From: JBBQKI01 sp038326725
Lineage (GTDB): Bacteria; Bacteroidota; Bacteroidia; Flavobacteriales; Flavobacteriaceae
Assembly (NCBI GenBank): GCA_038326725.1
Contig: JBBQKI010000002.1
Span: forward strand, 1-64,000
Direction: 5' to 3'
Length of the DNA: 64,000 nt
The translations under genes and the position numbers were made by a program. Below the pieces are notes generated by a model that was given only the letters and a program-made list of their open reading frames with translations, ran no database searches and was not told where the DNA came from. Positions 33,940 through 43,777 of the stretch are shown here, piece after piece; position 1 is the stretch's first letter; the number at the start of each line of letters is the position of its first letter.

Positions 33940-34989
33940 ATGAAAACCATGAAAGCAGCATTTTTTAAACCCTTATTGTTTTTGGCTTGTTTGATGATTA
34001 TTTCTTGCAGCAAGACAGAAAGCTTCCCTGAACCCGTGGACCTTGTCCCGGACAATGATATCTTTTCTGGCCTCGTGTTCCGAGGAAAATCCTTGCAAGA
34101 CCAACTAGTTACGTTTAAAGTATTTGACACTACAGGCGTTGAGCTTACGGCAAATACAACCTTTTATGTTGACGGAAATCCCATAAACGGGAACACGTTT
34201 TCCTCTGCATCCGAAGGCATTTTTGAAGTTTATGGCGAATATCTTTTTAACGGCGATCTGATTGCAACCGATATTGAAAATTTTGAGGTAATTGTCCCAA
34301 AAAGGAAAGTTGTCCTGGAAGATTATACCGGTGCTTGGTGCGGCTATTGCCCTCGGATGACCGCTGCCATTGAAGTGGTCCACGGTTTGACAGACGATAT
34401 GATGGCCGTGGCAATCCACAATGAAGATGAAATGGCCCATCCCCAAGAAGAAGTACTCCGGCAGGAATTTGGAGTGTCTGGCTTTCCCCATGGGAGGATC
34501 AATAGGACCACAAACTGGGTATTCCCACATTATCCTGAAGTTGCAACTGCCATCGCAGGACAGCCCACCAATATAGCCATCGCTATTTCATCTGAAATAG
34601 TGGGCAATAATCTTGAAGTTGAGGTACGGCTAACTTCAGCAACTGCTATTGCTTCCGATAAACTGGTGGTCTATTTGCTTGAAGATGGTATCTTGAGCGA
34701 CCAAACCAATTATTTTGATAATGATCCGGACAGTCCTTATTATCAAATGGGCAACCCCATTATTGACTTTGTGAACAATGATGTCCTACGTGAAAGTTTT
34801 ACCAATATTTTGGGTGACCCAATTCCACAAACGGGGGCTTTAACCGAATATTCCCGGAATTTTACGTCTAGCCTTTCCTCAAACTACAATCAAGGAAATT
34901 TAAAGTTGGCCGTAATGGTGGTAACCAATGACAATACCGCCCGAAATGCCCAATTTGCCCCAGTAAATGAAGTTAAGGATTACGAATAA
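33940..34989 (+). CDS. Omp28-related outer-membrane lipoprotein
   Basis: 349 residues with lipobox MIISC (Cys23), an N-terminal Ig-like segment (~40-115), and an Omp28 thioredoxin-like domain with CGYC (C134, C137, in YTGAWCGYCPRM) and FGVSGFPHGRINRTT (cis-Pro region). A free-standing lipid-anchored relative of the T9SS-exported protein at 28892-30580. Likely faces the periplasm or the surface. Function unknown. Ends at a terminator shared with convergent pruA. Confidence 0.85.
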   Translation: MKTMKAAFFKPLLFLACLMIISCSKTESFPEPVDLVPDNDIFSGLVFRGKSLQDQLVTFKVFDTTGVELTANTTFYVDGNPINGNTFSSASEGIFEVYGEYLFNGDLIATDIENFEVIVPKRKVVLEDYTGAWCGYCPRMTAAIEVVHGLTDDMMAVAIHNEDEMAHPQEEVLRQEFGVSGFPHGRINRTTNWVFPHYPEVATAIAGQPTNIAIAISSEIVGNNLEVEVRLTSATAIASDKLVVYLLEDGILSDQTNYFDNDPDSPYYQMGNPIIDFVNNDVLRESFTNILGDPIPQTGALTEYSRNFTSSLSSNYNQGNLKLAVMVVTNDNTARNAQFAPVNEVKDYE

Positions 34990-35006
34990 TCAATAACCCT
35001 CAAAAT

Positions 35007-35045
35007 AAAAAAACCCATCTCGGTATTTCGGGATGGGTTTTTTTT
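35007..35045. terminator. Bidirectional terminator between the Omp28 lipoprotein gene and pruA
   Basis: AAAAAAACCCATCTCG - GTATTT - CGGGATGGGTTTTTTTT: long stem with A and T tracts on both sides, lying between convergent genes. Confidence 0.85.
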
Positions 35046-35060
35046 AAACTTTTTTAAGCT

Positions 35061-36686
35061 TCAACCTAAAAACGGATAACGGTAATCCGTGGGCGAAACA
35101 AAAGTTTCCTTTATCATCCTCGGTGAAACCCAACGGTAAAGATTTAGCTTGCTTCCCGCCTTGTCATTTGTGCCGCTAGCCCTTGCGCCGCCAAACGGTT
35201 GTTGGCCCACAACTGCCCCAGTAGGTTTGTCGTTGATATAAAAATTGCCCGCTGCATTTTCAAGGATTTTAACCGCAATTTCCAAAGCATAGCGATCTTC
35301 GCTGAAAACCGCACCAGTTAAGGCATAATCGCTAGTTTCGTTAACCAAATTCAATGTTTCTTGCCAAGCATTATCCTCAAAAACGAAAATGGTAACCACA
35401 GGGCCAAAAAGCTCAGTGCACATTGTAGTATATTTTGGATCTTTGGTCACAATTACGGTTGGCTCTATAAAATAGCCCTTACTTTTATCGTACCCGCCAC
35501 CCACGATTATTTCAGCATTTTTATCTTTTTTAGCTTGGTCGATATACCCTGCAAGTTTGTCAAAGGAACCTTCATGAATCACGGCAGTTATGAAATTACT
35601 CATTTCTTCCGGCGAACCTATTTTAAAGGAACTTACATCGGCAACAAGATCGTTTTTAACGGCTTCCCAAATACTTTCTGAAATATAGCACCGGCTGGCC
35701 GCGCTGCACTTTTGTCCTTGATATTCAAAAGCCCCGCGCGAAATGGCGGTGGCCACCTGTTTAGGGTTTGACGATTTATGGGCAACAATAAAATCTTTTC
35801 CACCCGTTTCGCCAACAATGCGAGGGTAGGTTTTATAGTTATGAATGTTGTTCCCTATTTGCTGCCAAATGCTTTTAAACACATTGGTGGAACCGGTAAA
35901 ATGAATACCACTGAAATCGGGGCTTGCCAAAACCGTTTCCGTGATCATTACCGCATCGCCCATCACCATGTTGATTACCCCGGCCGGCACTCCGGCTTCC
36001 CGAAAAACATCTAAAATAACTTTTGCGGAATAAACTTGACTGTCGCTGGGTTTCCAAATTACCACATTGCCCATTAATGCTGCACTGGCGGGTAAATTTG
36101 CAGCAATTGCCGTAAAATTAAAAGGGGTGATGGCATACACAAATCCTTCTAAAGGACGATATTCCAAACGGTTCCATGCCCCCGAAGTTGATTCGGGCTG
36201 TTCAGCATAAATTTCTGTCATGAACTGCACATTAAATCTTAAAAAATCTATCAATTCGCAGGCGGCATCAATTTCCGCCTGATAAATAGTCTTGGATTGG
36301 CCCAACATAGTAGCGGCATTTATCTTTGCGCGATAAGGCCCAGCAAGCAGTTCGGCGGCACGGAGAAAAATACCCGCACGTTGTTCCCAAGGCGTGGCTG
36401 ACCAACTTTTTCGGGCTTCCAAAGAAGAATCTATTGCGGTTTCAATATTTTTTTTTGTTGCTTCATGGTAAGTGCCCAATACATGTTTATGATCGTGTGG
36501 GCAGGACATTTCTCCCGTATCTCCAGTTTTCACTTCTTTCCCGTTAATGTATAGCGGAACTTCAACAGTACTATCATACATTTCTTTGTACATTTTTAAA
36601 ACTTCCTGCCTTTCGGGCGAGCCGGGAGCGTAGTTTTTTACGGGTTCGTTAACTGCGTTCGGTACTTTAAAAAATCCTTTTCCCAT
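35061..36686 (-). CDS. pruA: L-glutamate gamma-semialdehyde dehydrogenase (P5C dehydrogenase)
   Basis: 541 residues, the usual length for the ALDH4-type enzyme. Catalytic Cys in GQKCSAASR (~320), catalytic Glu in VGETGGKDF (~288), NAD-binding WKPSDSQV and GxxxxG-like HFTGSTNVFKSI. Substrate-anchoring QQPFGGARASGTNDKAG near the end fits P5CDH rather than general ALDH. Oxidises glutamate semialdehyde (from proline) to glutamate with NAD+. PutA-type fusion is absent; proline dehydrogenase must be encoded elsewhere. Confidence 0.95.
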   Translation of the reverse strand: MGKGFFKVPNAVNEPVKNYAPGSPERQEVLKMYKEMYDSTVEVPLYINGKEVKTGDTGEMSCPHDHKHVLGTYHEATKKNIETAIDSSLEARKSWSATPWEQRAGIFLRAAELLAGPYRAKINAATMLGQSKTIYQAEIDAACELIDFLRFNVQFMTEIYAEQPESTSGAWNRLEYRPLEGFVYAITPFNFTAIAANLPASAALMGNVVIWKPSDSQVYSAKVILDVFREAGVPAGVINMVMGDAVMITETVLASPDFSGIHFTGSTNVFKSIWQQIGNNIHNYKTYPRIVGETGGKDFIVAHKSSNPKQVATAISRGAFEYQGQKCSAASRCYISESIWEAVKNDLVADVSSFKIGSPEEMSNFITAVIHEGSFDKLAGYIDQAKKDKNAEIIVGGGYDKSKGYFIEPTVIVTKDPKYTTMCTELFGPVVTIFVFEDNAWQETLNLVNETSDYALTGAVFSEDRYALEIAVKILENAAGNFYINDKPTGAVVGQQPFGGARASGTNDKAGSKLNLYRWVSPRMIKETFVSPTDYRYPFLG

Positions 36687-36818
36687 GGGGGTGTTTTTTA
36701 CTTAATTTAGATTTAATTTTAAAAAAGCAAAGATACAGATAGCAAATTCCAAATCCCAATAAACAAATTCCAATTATAAAAGAATTTCGATTTTAGATTT
36801 TTTAAATAACAATAATCC

Positions 36819-37538
36819 ATGTGTACAATAACTTTTATTCCCTTGAAGGAAAATGATTATATTCTTACCTCGAACCGGGATGAAGCTCCGGGAAGGGAAA
36901 CCGTTCCTCCCGAAATCTATGTTTTGAATGGGGTGGAAATGTTGTTTCCCAAGGACGAAGTGGCGGGCGGCACATGGATTGGAACAAGCAAAAAGAATCG
37001 GTTGGTTTGTTTGATGAACGGTGGTTTTATTGGTCATGAGCGAAAAGGTAATTACCGTATGAGCCGTGGGCTGATTGTTACCCATTTGCTCACCGTTGAT
37101 AATGCACTTTCGGAAATTGAAAGTTTTGATTTTTTAGGGATTGAACCTTTCACTATAATAATGGTAGAGTGGGGCAGTTCGCTTAAAATTTACCAATTGG
37201 TTTGGGATGGAACGTTGGCACATCTTGAAGAAAAACCCTTGAAACCACAAATCTGGTCTTCCTCTTTATTATATATTGAACTCATCAAGAAAAAAAGGGA
37301 GCTTTGGTTTTCGGAATTTTTAATCACCAATGAAAACCCTACGGAAATGGATTTATTGGATTTCCATAGAACCGCTGGAGAAGGCAACCCAGCCACCAAT
37401 TTAATTATGAATCGCGATTTTGTAAAGACAAAAAGCATTACCCAAATTATTAAAAAGGGGTATATGCTTTCGATGCGTTATGAAGATTTGGAAAAGAGGG
37501 AAATAAACAATTCAAATTTGTACTTAACAATAAATTAG
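36819..37538 (+). CDS. NRDE family (TANGO2-like) protein
   Basis: 239 residues. Starts MCTITFIP with the Cys2 that is the candidate N-terminal nucleophile in this family, followed by the name motif SNRDE (~18-22), GGTWIGTSKKNRLVCLMNGG (part) and SRGLIVTHLL. TANGO2 relatives have been linked to haem handling and Golgi organisation in eukaryotes; the bacterial role is not settled. Converges on apaG (4 bp between stops). Confidence 0.88.
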   Translation: MCTITFIPLKENDYILTSNRDEAPGRETVPPEIYVLNGVEMLFPKDEVAGGTWIGTSKKNRLVCLMNGGFIGHERKGNYRMSRGLIVTHLLTVDNALSEIESFDFLGIEPFTIIMVEWGSSLKIYQLVWDGTLAHLEEKPLKPQIWSSSLLYIELIKKKRELWFSEFLITNENPTEMDLLDFHRTAGEGNPATNLIMNRDFVKTKSITQIIKKGYMLSMRYEDLEKREINNSNLYLTIN

Positions 37539-37542
37539 TCCT

Positions 37543-37929
37543 TCAATTCATTGAAAAAGGCACGCTAAGCTTAAAGAGTGGAATCTGCACCCGGAATTTT
37601 TTGGTGGTAGTAAAATTCACCATATTATAATAACCACGCATCGCCCCAAATGGCGAAACCAAAAGGCAACCGCTGGAATAGGTATGTGTTTCACCGGCCT
37701 CTAAAACGGGTTTTTTCCCAATCACGCCTTCTCCTTCAACGATTTCAGTTTGGTTCAAGGCATCTTTAATTTTCCAATAACGAGAGGTAAGTTGCACGGT
37801 ATCACGACTTTGGTTTTCGATAGTAACGGTATAGGCAAAGCCGAACTGCATTTTATTATTCTTATAAAATGTGCCTTCAAAATGGGTTTTCACCGAAATT
37901 TTAATGCCCTGTGTAACCTGTTGGATCAT
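37543..37929 (-). CDS. apaG: ApaG domain protein
   Basis: 128 residues, a single ApaG/DUF525 beta-sandwich: VKTHFEGTFYKNNKMQFGFAYTVTIENQS (in part), QLTSRYWKI, EGEGVIGKKPVLEAGETHTYSSGCLL and GYYNM. Known from Salmonella in connection with Co2+/Mg2+ handling, and structurally like F-box-associated domains; biochemical role unclear. Starts 3 bp after the DUF3667 stop, so likely co-transcribed. Confidence 0.93.
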   Translation of the reverse strand: MIQQVTQGIKISVKTHFEGTFYKNNKMQFGFAYTVTIENQSRDTVQLTSRYWKIKDALNQTEIVEGEGVIGKKPVLEAGETHTYSSGCLLVSPFGAMRGYYNMVNFTTTKKFRVQIPLFKLSVPFSMN

Positions 37930-37932
37930 TAT

Positions 37933-38979
37933 TTAATAGATGACTGCGTAAACAGAAAAAAACAATAAAGCTGCAAAAGTTGCGCTTATAAAAAATATCC
38001 ACGATAAAAATACAAATTTTAAAAGGGTTTTCAACCTGCCCTGCACATAAAAATTACGTAATGCTTTATAAAAGTAAAATGGGCCAATAATTAAGAAAAG
38101 CAAGCCAATAAAGAAATCTGTTCCCATTATTGCATCGGGTATCAAAAAAACCATCATTGCCAAAAACAGGAAACTAAAGATGTGATAGTTGAAAATAACG
38201 TGTTCCGAATAGGCGTATTTTTTTCGGGAATAGAGCAACAAATAGAAAAGCGTATAAAATGGTGTAAAGAAAAAGATAAAGAATGGTGTTTTCCGCAAGA
38301 GGTAATTTATAAATTCCTTGGGATTGTTTTGAATCTTTTCGATAACCGGATTCTTATTGTAAAGCCATCTATTGAAACGGGTGTTTGGGTGTCCCATTTC
38401 GGCAAGGGCAGTAACTGCAGGAACTGTTTTGTTTTTATTGTAAAATAATTCATAGGTTTTAAATCTTTTAATAAAGCTTTCAATGCCCGAAAGCGAGTCT
38501 AAACCTACCTCAGTAATATATTTTTTACCATTAGCTTGTTCAGTACTATCCCGGGAAAAGAGGGTTCGCAGTTCAGGATTTACAGCAGATGTTTCCTTTT
38601 TCACATCTAGAAGGGGATCGGCAATAAATGTTTCCACCAAGCCTTGCATGATAAAATAGATGATGGAAACACTAAGGAAAAACCGGAAGGGATTTGCATA
38701 TTTCAACCGTTGCCCTTTAATGTAGTTCCTCGTCATTCTTCCGGGGCGGAACAGCAAATCGCGCAAAGTGTTCCGCAAACGGATATCGTAAACTATTTGG
38801 CTGTTGGCAAATTCTGCTAAAAAACCCCAAAAGGTAAGTTGCTCGTTTTTATTGCGCTGCGAACAATAAGGGCAGAAAACATCACTTTTATCCAGTGGTT
38901 GTTCGCAATTTAAGCAGACGGTGCCCCGGTATTTGAAGCTTTTTTTATCGCTTTCCTTGGGTTGGTCGTTCGCTTGCAT
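37933..38979 (-). CDS. DUF3667 membrane protein with zinc-finger head
   Basis: 348 residues. N-terminal zinc ribbon (CLNC ... CPYC, ~22-40) with RNKNEQLTFWGFL, then the DUF3667 core (DLLFRPGRMTRNYIKGQRLKYANPFRFF in part) and five or so membrane helices (~95-115, 235-255, 268-290, 298-318, 325-345). Function unknown; common in Bacteroidota. First of a two-gene unit with apaG. Confidence 0.85.
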   Translation of the reverse strand: MQANDQPKESDKKSFKYRGTVCLNCEQPLDKSDVFCPYCSQRNKNEQLTFWGFLAEFANSQIVYDIRLRNTLRDLLFRPGRMTRNYIKGQRLKYANPFRFFLSVSIIYFIMQGLVETFIADPLLDVKKETSAVNPELRTLFSRDSTEQANGKKYITEVGLDSLSGIESFIKRFKTYELFYNKNKTVPAVTALAEMGHPNTRFNRWLYNKNPVIEKIQNNPKEFINYLLRKTPFFIFFFTPFYTLFYLLLYSRKKYAYSEHVIFNYHIFSFLFLAMMVFLIPDAIMGTDFFIGLLFLIIGPFYFYKALRNFYVQGRLKTLLKFVFLSWIFFISATFAALLFFSVYAVIY

Positions 38980-39008
38980 GGCAAATTATGATCAAAAATA
39001 AGTGCCGT

Positions 39009-40262
39009 TTAATTATTGGTTATATTGATAGAATTCGCAAAACCCATCCCGATGATGCGGTCATAGCGCGCGCCAAGGTCGCGGAAATAAATCACGACAG
39101 TATAATCGTTTTCGGTCTGCCAAAAATCACCACTTATGGCGCCTTCATCAATGCTGCCGTCGCGATCTACCAATACATATTTATAGTTATAGAAACCCTG
39201 TTTAAATAGCCGTGCATTTTGGTAGGTATCGGTTTCACGGTTATATTCCATATAGGTGTTACCATCGATGGTCCAATTGTTGAAATTCCCGTAGAGGTGA
39301 ATTTCTTTGTCGCCTATGTCTTCATAAAACTGAAGGTTAAAGAACATCCGGACATATTCCGCCTCGGTATCGGGGTTTTTCGCGTCGATGTTACGAACCA
39401 CAAAATTCCCGTTTATGTCCGGGTTATAAGTGTAGGGCCGATCTTTGCGTGAAATATCTGTGAACAAATAATTCTCATAAATGTCCTTCAGTTCGATGCG
39501 CCGTACACCGTTGCTGGCGGAACGTTCGTCCTTATTGTCGAAGGCCAAAAACTCATTGCCGCCTCCAAAGGCCGATTCTTTGTCATACCTATAAATCAAT
39601 TCGTTGCCAATGGTGTATTGAGGCACCAAATTGGTAATTGCGGACTTCAAATTACTGTTTTGCAACACCAATGTTTTCACTGTTTCCTTCGGGTTGATTA
39701 ACAATAAATCTGGGGAATTCACCGAAAATTGCACCACTTGCCTTTCTTGTATGAATTTCAGGTCACGGGAGCGTTTTATCTCCACAGGCACGTTTACCAA
39801 GTTTTCCATTACCAAAAACTTTCTTGAAAAAATAAGCTCCCCATCATCCGTAAAAATGCTTAACAGGTAATTCCCGCTTTTTGTAATAGCACGGGTTTCA
39901 CGGTTAGGGACTACAAGGTTGTAATGTGAGAAAATTTGCAATGTGTTATATGAATTCTCGTAAGTTTCGATGCGTACCTCGTCAAAGCCATCCAAATATT
40001 CGCCTTTAGAAAGGTCGCTGGGGGTCCAATCAAAATTGTGGTGGGTTATGGTGTAATAGTAATCTTCCTCTTCGCCATTGAGCGCATCAAAAGAAAGCTG
40101 AAGCCTTTCGCCCAAACGGATCATCGGCAATTGGCTTTGGGCAGTGGTGCCACGAAACTCTATGGTGCGGATGTAATTTGGTTCAACTTTTTCGGCCATT
40201 TGCGCAAAAGCTGTGAATAAAGTAAAAACAAAGAAAACGAAGGCTATGGTTTTTTGGAACAT
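39009..40262 (-). CDS. Type IX secretion system plug protein (DUF5103)
   Basis: 417 residues: signal peptide (to ~20, FAQM), DUF5103 domain throughout (PNYIRTIEFRGT, LGERLQLSFD, YYYTITHHNFDW, LSKGEYLDGF, NGNFVVRNID, YNYKYV). The protein closes the T9SS SprA channel from the periplasmic side when no cargo is being moved, as shown for the Plug of Flavobacterium. Stands alone, upstream gap of 249 bp to the nqr operon. Confidence 0.9.
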   Translation of the reverse strand: MFQKTIAFVFFVFTLFTAFAQMAEKVEPNYIRTIEFRGTTAQSQLPMIRLGERLQLSFDALNGEEEDYYYTITHHNFDWTPSDLSKGEYLDGFDEVRIETYENSYNTLQIFSHYNLVVPNRETRAITKSGNYLLSIFTDDGELIFSRKFLVMENLVNVPVEIKRSRDLKFIQERQVVQFSVNSPDLLLINPKETVKTLVLQNSNLKSAITNLVPQYTIGNELIYRYDKESAFGGGNEFLAFDNKDERSASNGVRRIELKDIYENYLFTDISRKDRPYTYNPDINGNFVVRNIDAKNPDTEAEYVRMFFNLQFYEDIGDKEIHLYGNFNNWTIDGNTYMEYNRETDTYQNARLFKQGFYNYKYVLVDRDGSIDEGAISGDFWQTENDYTVVIYFRDLGARYDRIIGMGFANSINITNN

Positions 40263-40407
40263 AAAAAAGTTTTAACGGCTAAAGATAAACAAAATTTGAA
40301 GTTTGGAGTTATTCGGTATTTTGAGAAGGTAAGGTTTTCAAACTTTAAATAAATTCAAAAAATTAACAATTAGCATTGTCAGTTCGCAAAAAAATATCTC
40401 CCATTAA

Positions 40408-40439
40408 TTGCTCGTTCCTATATTAAATTTATAAATTTG
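40408..40439 (+). promoter_or_regulatory. nqr operon promoter
   Basis: TTG (40408-40410), 21-bp spacer, TAAATTTG (40432-40439): full Bacteroidota consensus. The leader to the nqrA ATG (40512) is ~65 nt. Drives the whole nqrA-apbE block. Confidence 0.8.
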
Positions 40440-40511
40440 CACTCCCGTGATAATTACCTATTATGGTCCCGTTATCAGGTTTCTTAAAATACAATGTTAA
40501 CAACCCCTTTT

Positions 40512-41855
40512 ATGTCCAAAGACATTAAAATCAAAAAAGGCCTTGACCTCAAACTTAAAGGCGAAGCAGACAAAACCCTTACCACCGCGCCAAGATCAAA
40601 AACCTACGCCATAAAACCCCCCGACTTTCATTCGGTGGTGCCCAAAGTGACTTTAAAGGAAGGTGCCAGACTATTGGCCGGAGACGAGATTTTCTTTTCA
40701 AAATATACCGAAGGTTTGCGTTTTACATCGCCCGTTAGCGGGGTTTTAAAGGAAATCGTTCGTGGCGAGCAGCGTCGGGTACTTGAGGTTGTGATACAAC
40801 CGGACCCGGTAAACTCTTATAAAGATTTCGGAAAATCTTCAGTTGCTTCCCTTGATGCCAAGACTGTAAAAAGGAAGATATTCGAAAGCGGATGTGGTGC
40901 CTTTTTTATACAACGCCCTTACGCTATTGTTGCCAACCCGGAGGATAGCCCCAAAGCAATATTTGTTTCCACCTTCAATTCCGCCCCCTTGGCCGCGGAT
41001 ATGGGTTTTGCTTTAAACGACAAACAGGCCGCTTTTCAGGAAGGTATTAATGCTTTGGCAAAACTTACCACAGGAAAAGTTTATGTTGGCATTGATAAAA
41101 AAAACCCTTCATTTTTTAAGGATATTCACAATGCCGAAATATTAAATGTTTCCGGCCCTCACCCCTCAGGAAATGTTGGGGTGCAAATACATAAAACCGA
41201 ACCTATAAATATGGGCGAAAAGGTTTGGACCGTTGGCCCTGAAGATGTTGCCATCATCGGGAATCTTTTCCTTACAGGCAATTTTATGGCAGAGCGTACC
41301 ATTGCAGTTGTTGGAAGCGATGCCAAGGACAGGAAATATTTTAAAACATTTATTGGTGCCAATCTTGACGATTTGATTGGAACGGTTTCCGAAGACACCC
41401 GCATTATTTCTGGCGATGTTTTTACCGGCCAACAATTGAGCAATCACCAGCATATCGGTTTTTATGACAATACGCTAACCCTGATTCCCGAAGGCAACAA
41501 GCATAGGCTGTTGGGCTGGGTGCCTTTTACCTATAACAACATCCCGTCCATGTCCTGGACATCGCTGTCGTGGATGTTCCCTAATAAAAAATACAAAGTG
41601 AACACCAACTTGAACGGCGAGGAGCGTGCCTTGGTGGTCACGGGCGAAATGGAACAAGTAATGCCTATGGATATTTATCCGATGCAATTGCTGAAAGCCT
41701 GCATGTCCGGAGATATTGAAAAAATGGAAAACCTCGGCATTTATGAAGTTGCGCCCGAGGATTTTGCCTTAATAGATTACGTGAATACCTCAAAACTTGA
41801 AGCCCAGGAAGTAATTCGCCTTGGTTTGGATTTAATGATTACTGAAGTTGGATAA
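40512..41855 (+). CDS. nqrA: Na+-translocating NADH-quinone reductase subunit A
   Basis: 447 residues from ATG at 40512 (the start MSKDIKIKKGLD fits family N-termini better than an ATG six codons earlier). Motifs: KTYAIKPPDFHSVVPKV, GDEIFFSKYTEG, HPSGNVGVQIH, and YPMQLLKACMSGDIEKME. Peripheral subunit of the Na+-NQR complex near the ubiquinone/menaquinone site, with no own redox cofactor. First of nqrABCDEF, overlapping or touching nqrB. Confidence 0.95.
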   Translation: MSKDIKIKKGLDLKLKGEADKTLTTAPRSKTYAIKPPDFHSVVPKVTLKEGARLLAGDEIFFSKYTEGLRFTSPVSGVLKEIVRGEQRRVLEVVIQPDPVNSYKDFGKSSVASLDAKTVKRKIFESGCGAFFIQRPYAIVANPEDSPKAIFVSTFNSAPLAADMGFALNDKQAAFQEGINALAKLTTGKVYVGIDKKNPSFFKDIHNAEILNVSGPHPSGNVGVQIHKTEPINMGEKVWTVGPEDVAIIGNLFLTGNFMAERTIAVVGSDAKDRKYFKTFIGANLDDLIGTVSEDTRIISGDVFTGQQLSNHQHIGFYDNTLTLIPEGNKHRLLGWVPFTYNNIPSMSWTSLSWMFPNKKYKVNTNLNGEERALVVTGEMEQVMPMDIYPMQLLKACMSGDIEKMENLGIYEVAPEDFALIDYVNTSKLEAQEVIRLGLDLMITEVG

Positions 41856-41865
41856 ACCGAATATT

Positions 41866-43044
41866 ATGGAATGGATTAGACAAAAGCTCGATAAATTTAA
41901 AGAGCCTTTTTCCCACGGGAAGAAATTCGAAAAATTTGCACCCGCCATCAATGCGCTCGATACATTTTTGTTTGTACCGAACCACACTACAAAAAAAGGC
42001 GCGCATATTCGTGATGCGGTAGATTTGAAACGAGTTATGATAACTGTGGTTATCGCACTGATACCCGCGCTCATTTTCGGGATGTGGAATACGGGCTATC
42101 AGTATTTAAGCCAAGTACAAGCCGATGTAACATTTTGGGAAGCTTTTAGTTTGGGGTCTACCAAAATCCTTCCTATGATTATTGTATCGTATGTAGTGGG
42201 ATTGGGGTTGGAATTTGCCTTTGCCATTTTTCGAGGGCATGAGGTCAATGAAGGTTATTTGGTTACAGGTCTTTTGATTCCCATGATCATGCCGGTGGGG
42301 ATCCCACTTTGGATGGTCGCCTTGTCCGTTGTGTTTGCCGTGGTTATTGGAAAAGAAGTTTTTGGCGGTACCGGAATGAACGTTTTAAACCCTGCACTTA
42401 CTGCTCGGGCTTTTGCATTTTTTGCGTATCCATTGTACATGTCCGGCAACAAAGTGTGGATCATGAACTCTGATGTTGATGGTATTTCAGGGGAAACCAT
42501 TTTGGGCAACCTCGCTATCGGAAATCCTGTTGATTTCAGTATGTCCAGTATGTTTTGGGGCACCATTCCTGGATCCATTGCAGAAACATCCACATTTTTG
42601 ATATTGATTGGCGCGCTCATTTTGTTGATTACCAAAGTGGCTAGTTGGCGTATTATGCTGGGAGGTTTTCTGGGGGCAGCCATTATGGCATTCATCTTTA
42701 ACCTATTACCTTCCATTGGTATTGAGGGCAGTGATTTAAGTAACTTTCCGTGGTATCAGCATTTGTTAGTAGGAGGCTTGGCTTTTGGGATTGTCTTTAT
42801 GGCCACCGATCCGGTATCGGGGGCTCAAACCTTGAAGGGAAAATGGATCTATGGCTTCTTAATCGGAATACTTTCCATCATGATTCGTGTTTTCAACCCC
42901 GCCTATCCAGAAGGGGTGATGATGGCAATATTATTGATGAACGTTTTTGCCCCAACTATAGATCATTACGTGATCCAAGGCAATATTAAACGAAGGATAA
43001 AGAGGCCAAAAATGGTAATGCAACAAGTTAATACATCAGTGTAG
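41866..43044 (+). CDS. nqrB: Na+-translocating NADH-quinone reductase subunit B
   Basis: 392 residues from ATG at 41866; a TTG at 41848 inside nqrA is the only earlier in-frame option. About ten membrane helices, with HTTKKGAHIRDAVDLKR, FGMWNTGYQ, GGTGMNVLNPALTARAF and FMATDPVSGAQTLKGKW. Carries covalent FMN on a Thr attached by ApbE; the candidate lies in DGISGET (~210). Also binds riboflavin. Part of the Na+ path. Confidence 0.95.
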   Translation: MEWIRQKLDKFKEPFSHGKKFEKFAPAINALDTFLFVPNHTTKKGAHIRDAVDLKRVMITVVIALIPALIFGMWNTGYQYLSQVQADVTFWEAFSLGSTKILPMIIVSYVVGLGLEFAFAIFRGHEVNEGYLVTGLLIPMIMPVGIPLWMVALSVVFAVVIGKEVFGGTGMNVLNPALTARAFAFFAYPLYMSGNKVWIMNSDVDGISGETILGNLAIGNPVDFSMSSMFWGTIPGSIAETSTFLILIGALILLITKVASWRIMLGGFLGAAIMAFIFNLLPSIGIEGSDLSNFPWYQHLLVGGLAFGIVFMATDPVSGAQTLKGKWIYGFLIGILSIMIRVFNPAYPEGVMMAILLMNVFAPTIDHYVIQGNIKRRIKRPKMVMQQVNTSV

Positions 43045-43046
43045 CT

Positions 43047-43772
43047 ATGGACAGAAACAGTAATTCATATACGTTTATATTTTCAATCATTATGGTAATA
43101 GTGGTTGGAAGCGGTTTGGCCTATACGGCCACCTCCTTAAAAGGCTTGCAGGACAAAAATGTTTTAGAGGAAAAGATGCAGAATATCCTTGCTACGATAG
43201 GGATTCAAACTGAACGTGCGGATGCCCCTGCAAAATATGAGCAATATATTCAAGAAGCAATTGTGCTCAACCACAACGGAGAAGTTGTAGAAGGAGTGGA
43301 AGCTTTTGCAGTAGATTTGAATAAAGAAATGGATAAACCTGTTGAAGAACAAGCCTTTCCATTATATGTTGCAGATGTGGATGGTGAAAAATATTACATT
43401 ATCCCTCTTTACGGTTCCGGCCTTTGGGATGCCATTTGGGGATATGTGTCACTTAAAGAAGACGTAAACACCATTGCAGGAGCAAGTTTTGGGCATAAAG
43501 CCGAAACCCCCGGCCTTGGTGCCGAGATTACAAAAGAATATTTTACCAAACGATTTGTGGATGAAAAAGTGATGGACGAGAGCGGGAACATGATAGGGGT
43601 TTCCGTGGTTAAAGGTTACACGGGTGGTAATGATAAAGATGATAGTAAAGTAGATATCATTTCAGGGGCAACCATTACAAGTGTTGGTGTTTCGGATATG
43701 ATATCCGAACGTCTAAAACATTACCTGCCCTATTTTGAAAAACAAGGAAACGTTAAGGTGGCTAACAATTAA
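43047..43772 (+). CDS. nqrC: Na+-translocating NADH-quinone reductase subunit C
   Basis: 241 residues: one N-terminal helix (~9-29), large periplasmic domain with [25 protein letters not shown] and the flavinylation motif SGATITS (Thr209), where ApbE attaches FMN through a phosphoester. Two bp after nqrB. Confidence 0.95.
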   Translation: MDRNSNSYTFIFSIIMVIVVGSGLAYTATSLKGLQDKNVLEEKMQNILATIGIQTERADAPAKYEQYIQEAIVLNHNGEVVEGVEAFAVDLNKEMDKPVEEQAFPLYVADVDGEKYYIIPLYGSGLWDAIWGYVSLKEDVNTIAGASFGHKAETPGLGAEITKEYFTKRFVDEKVMDESGNMIGVSVVKGYTGGNDKDDSKVDIISGATITSVGVSDMISERLKHYLPYFEKQGNVKVANN

Positions 43773-43777
43773 TCATA

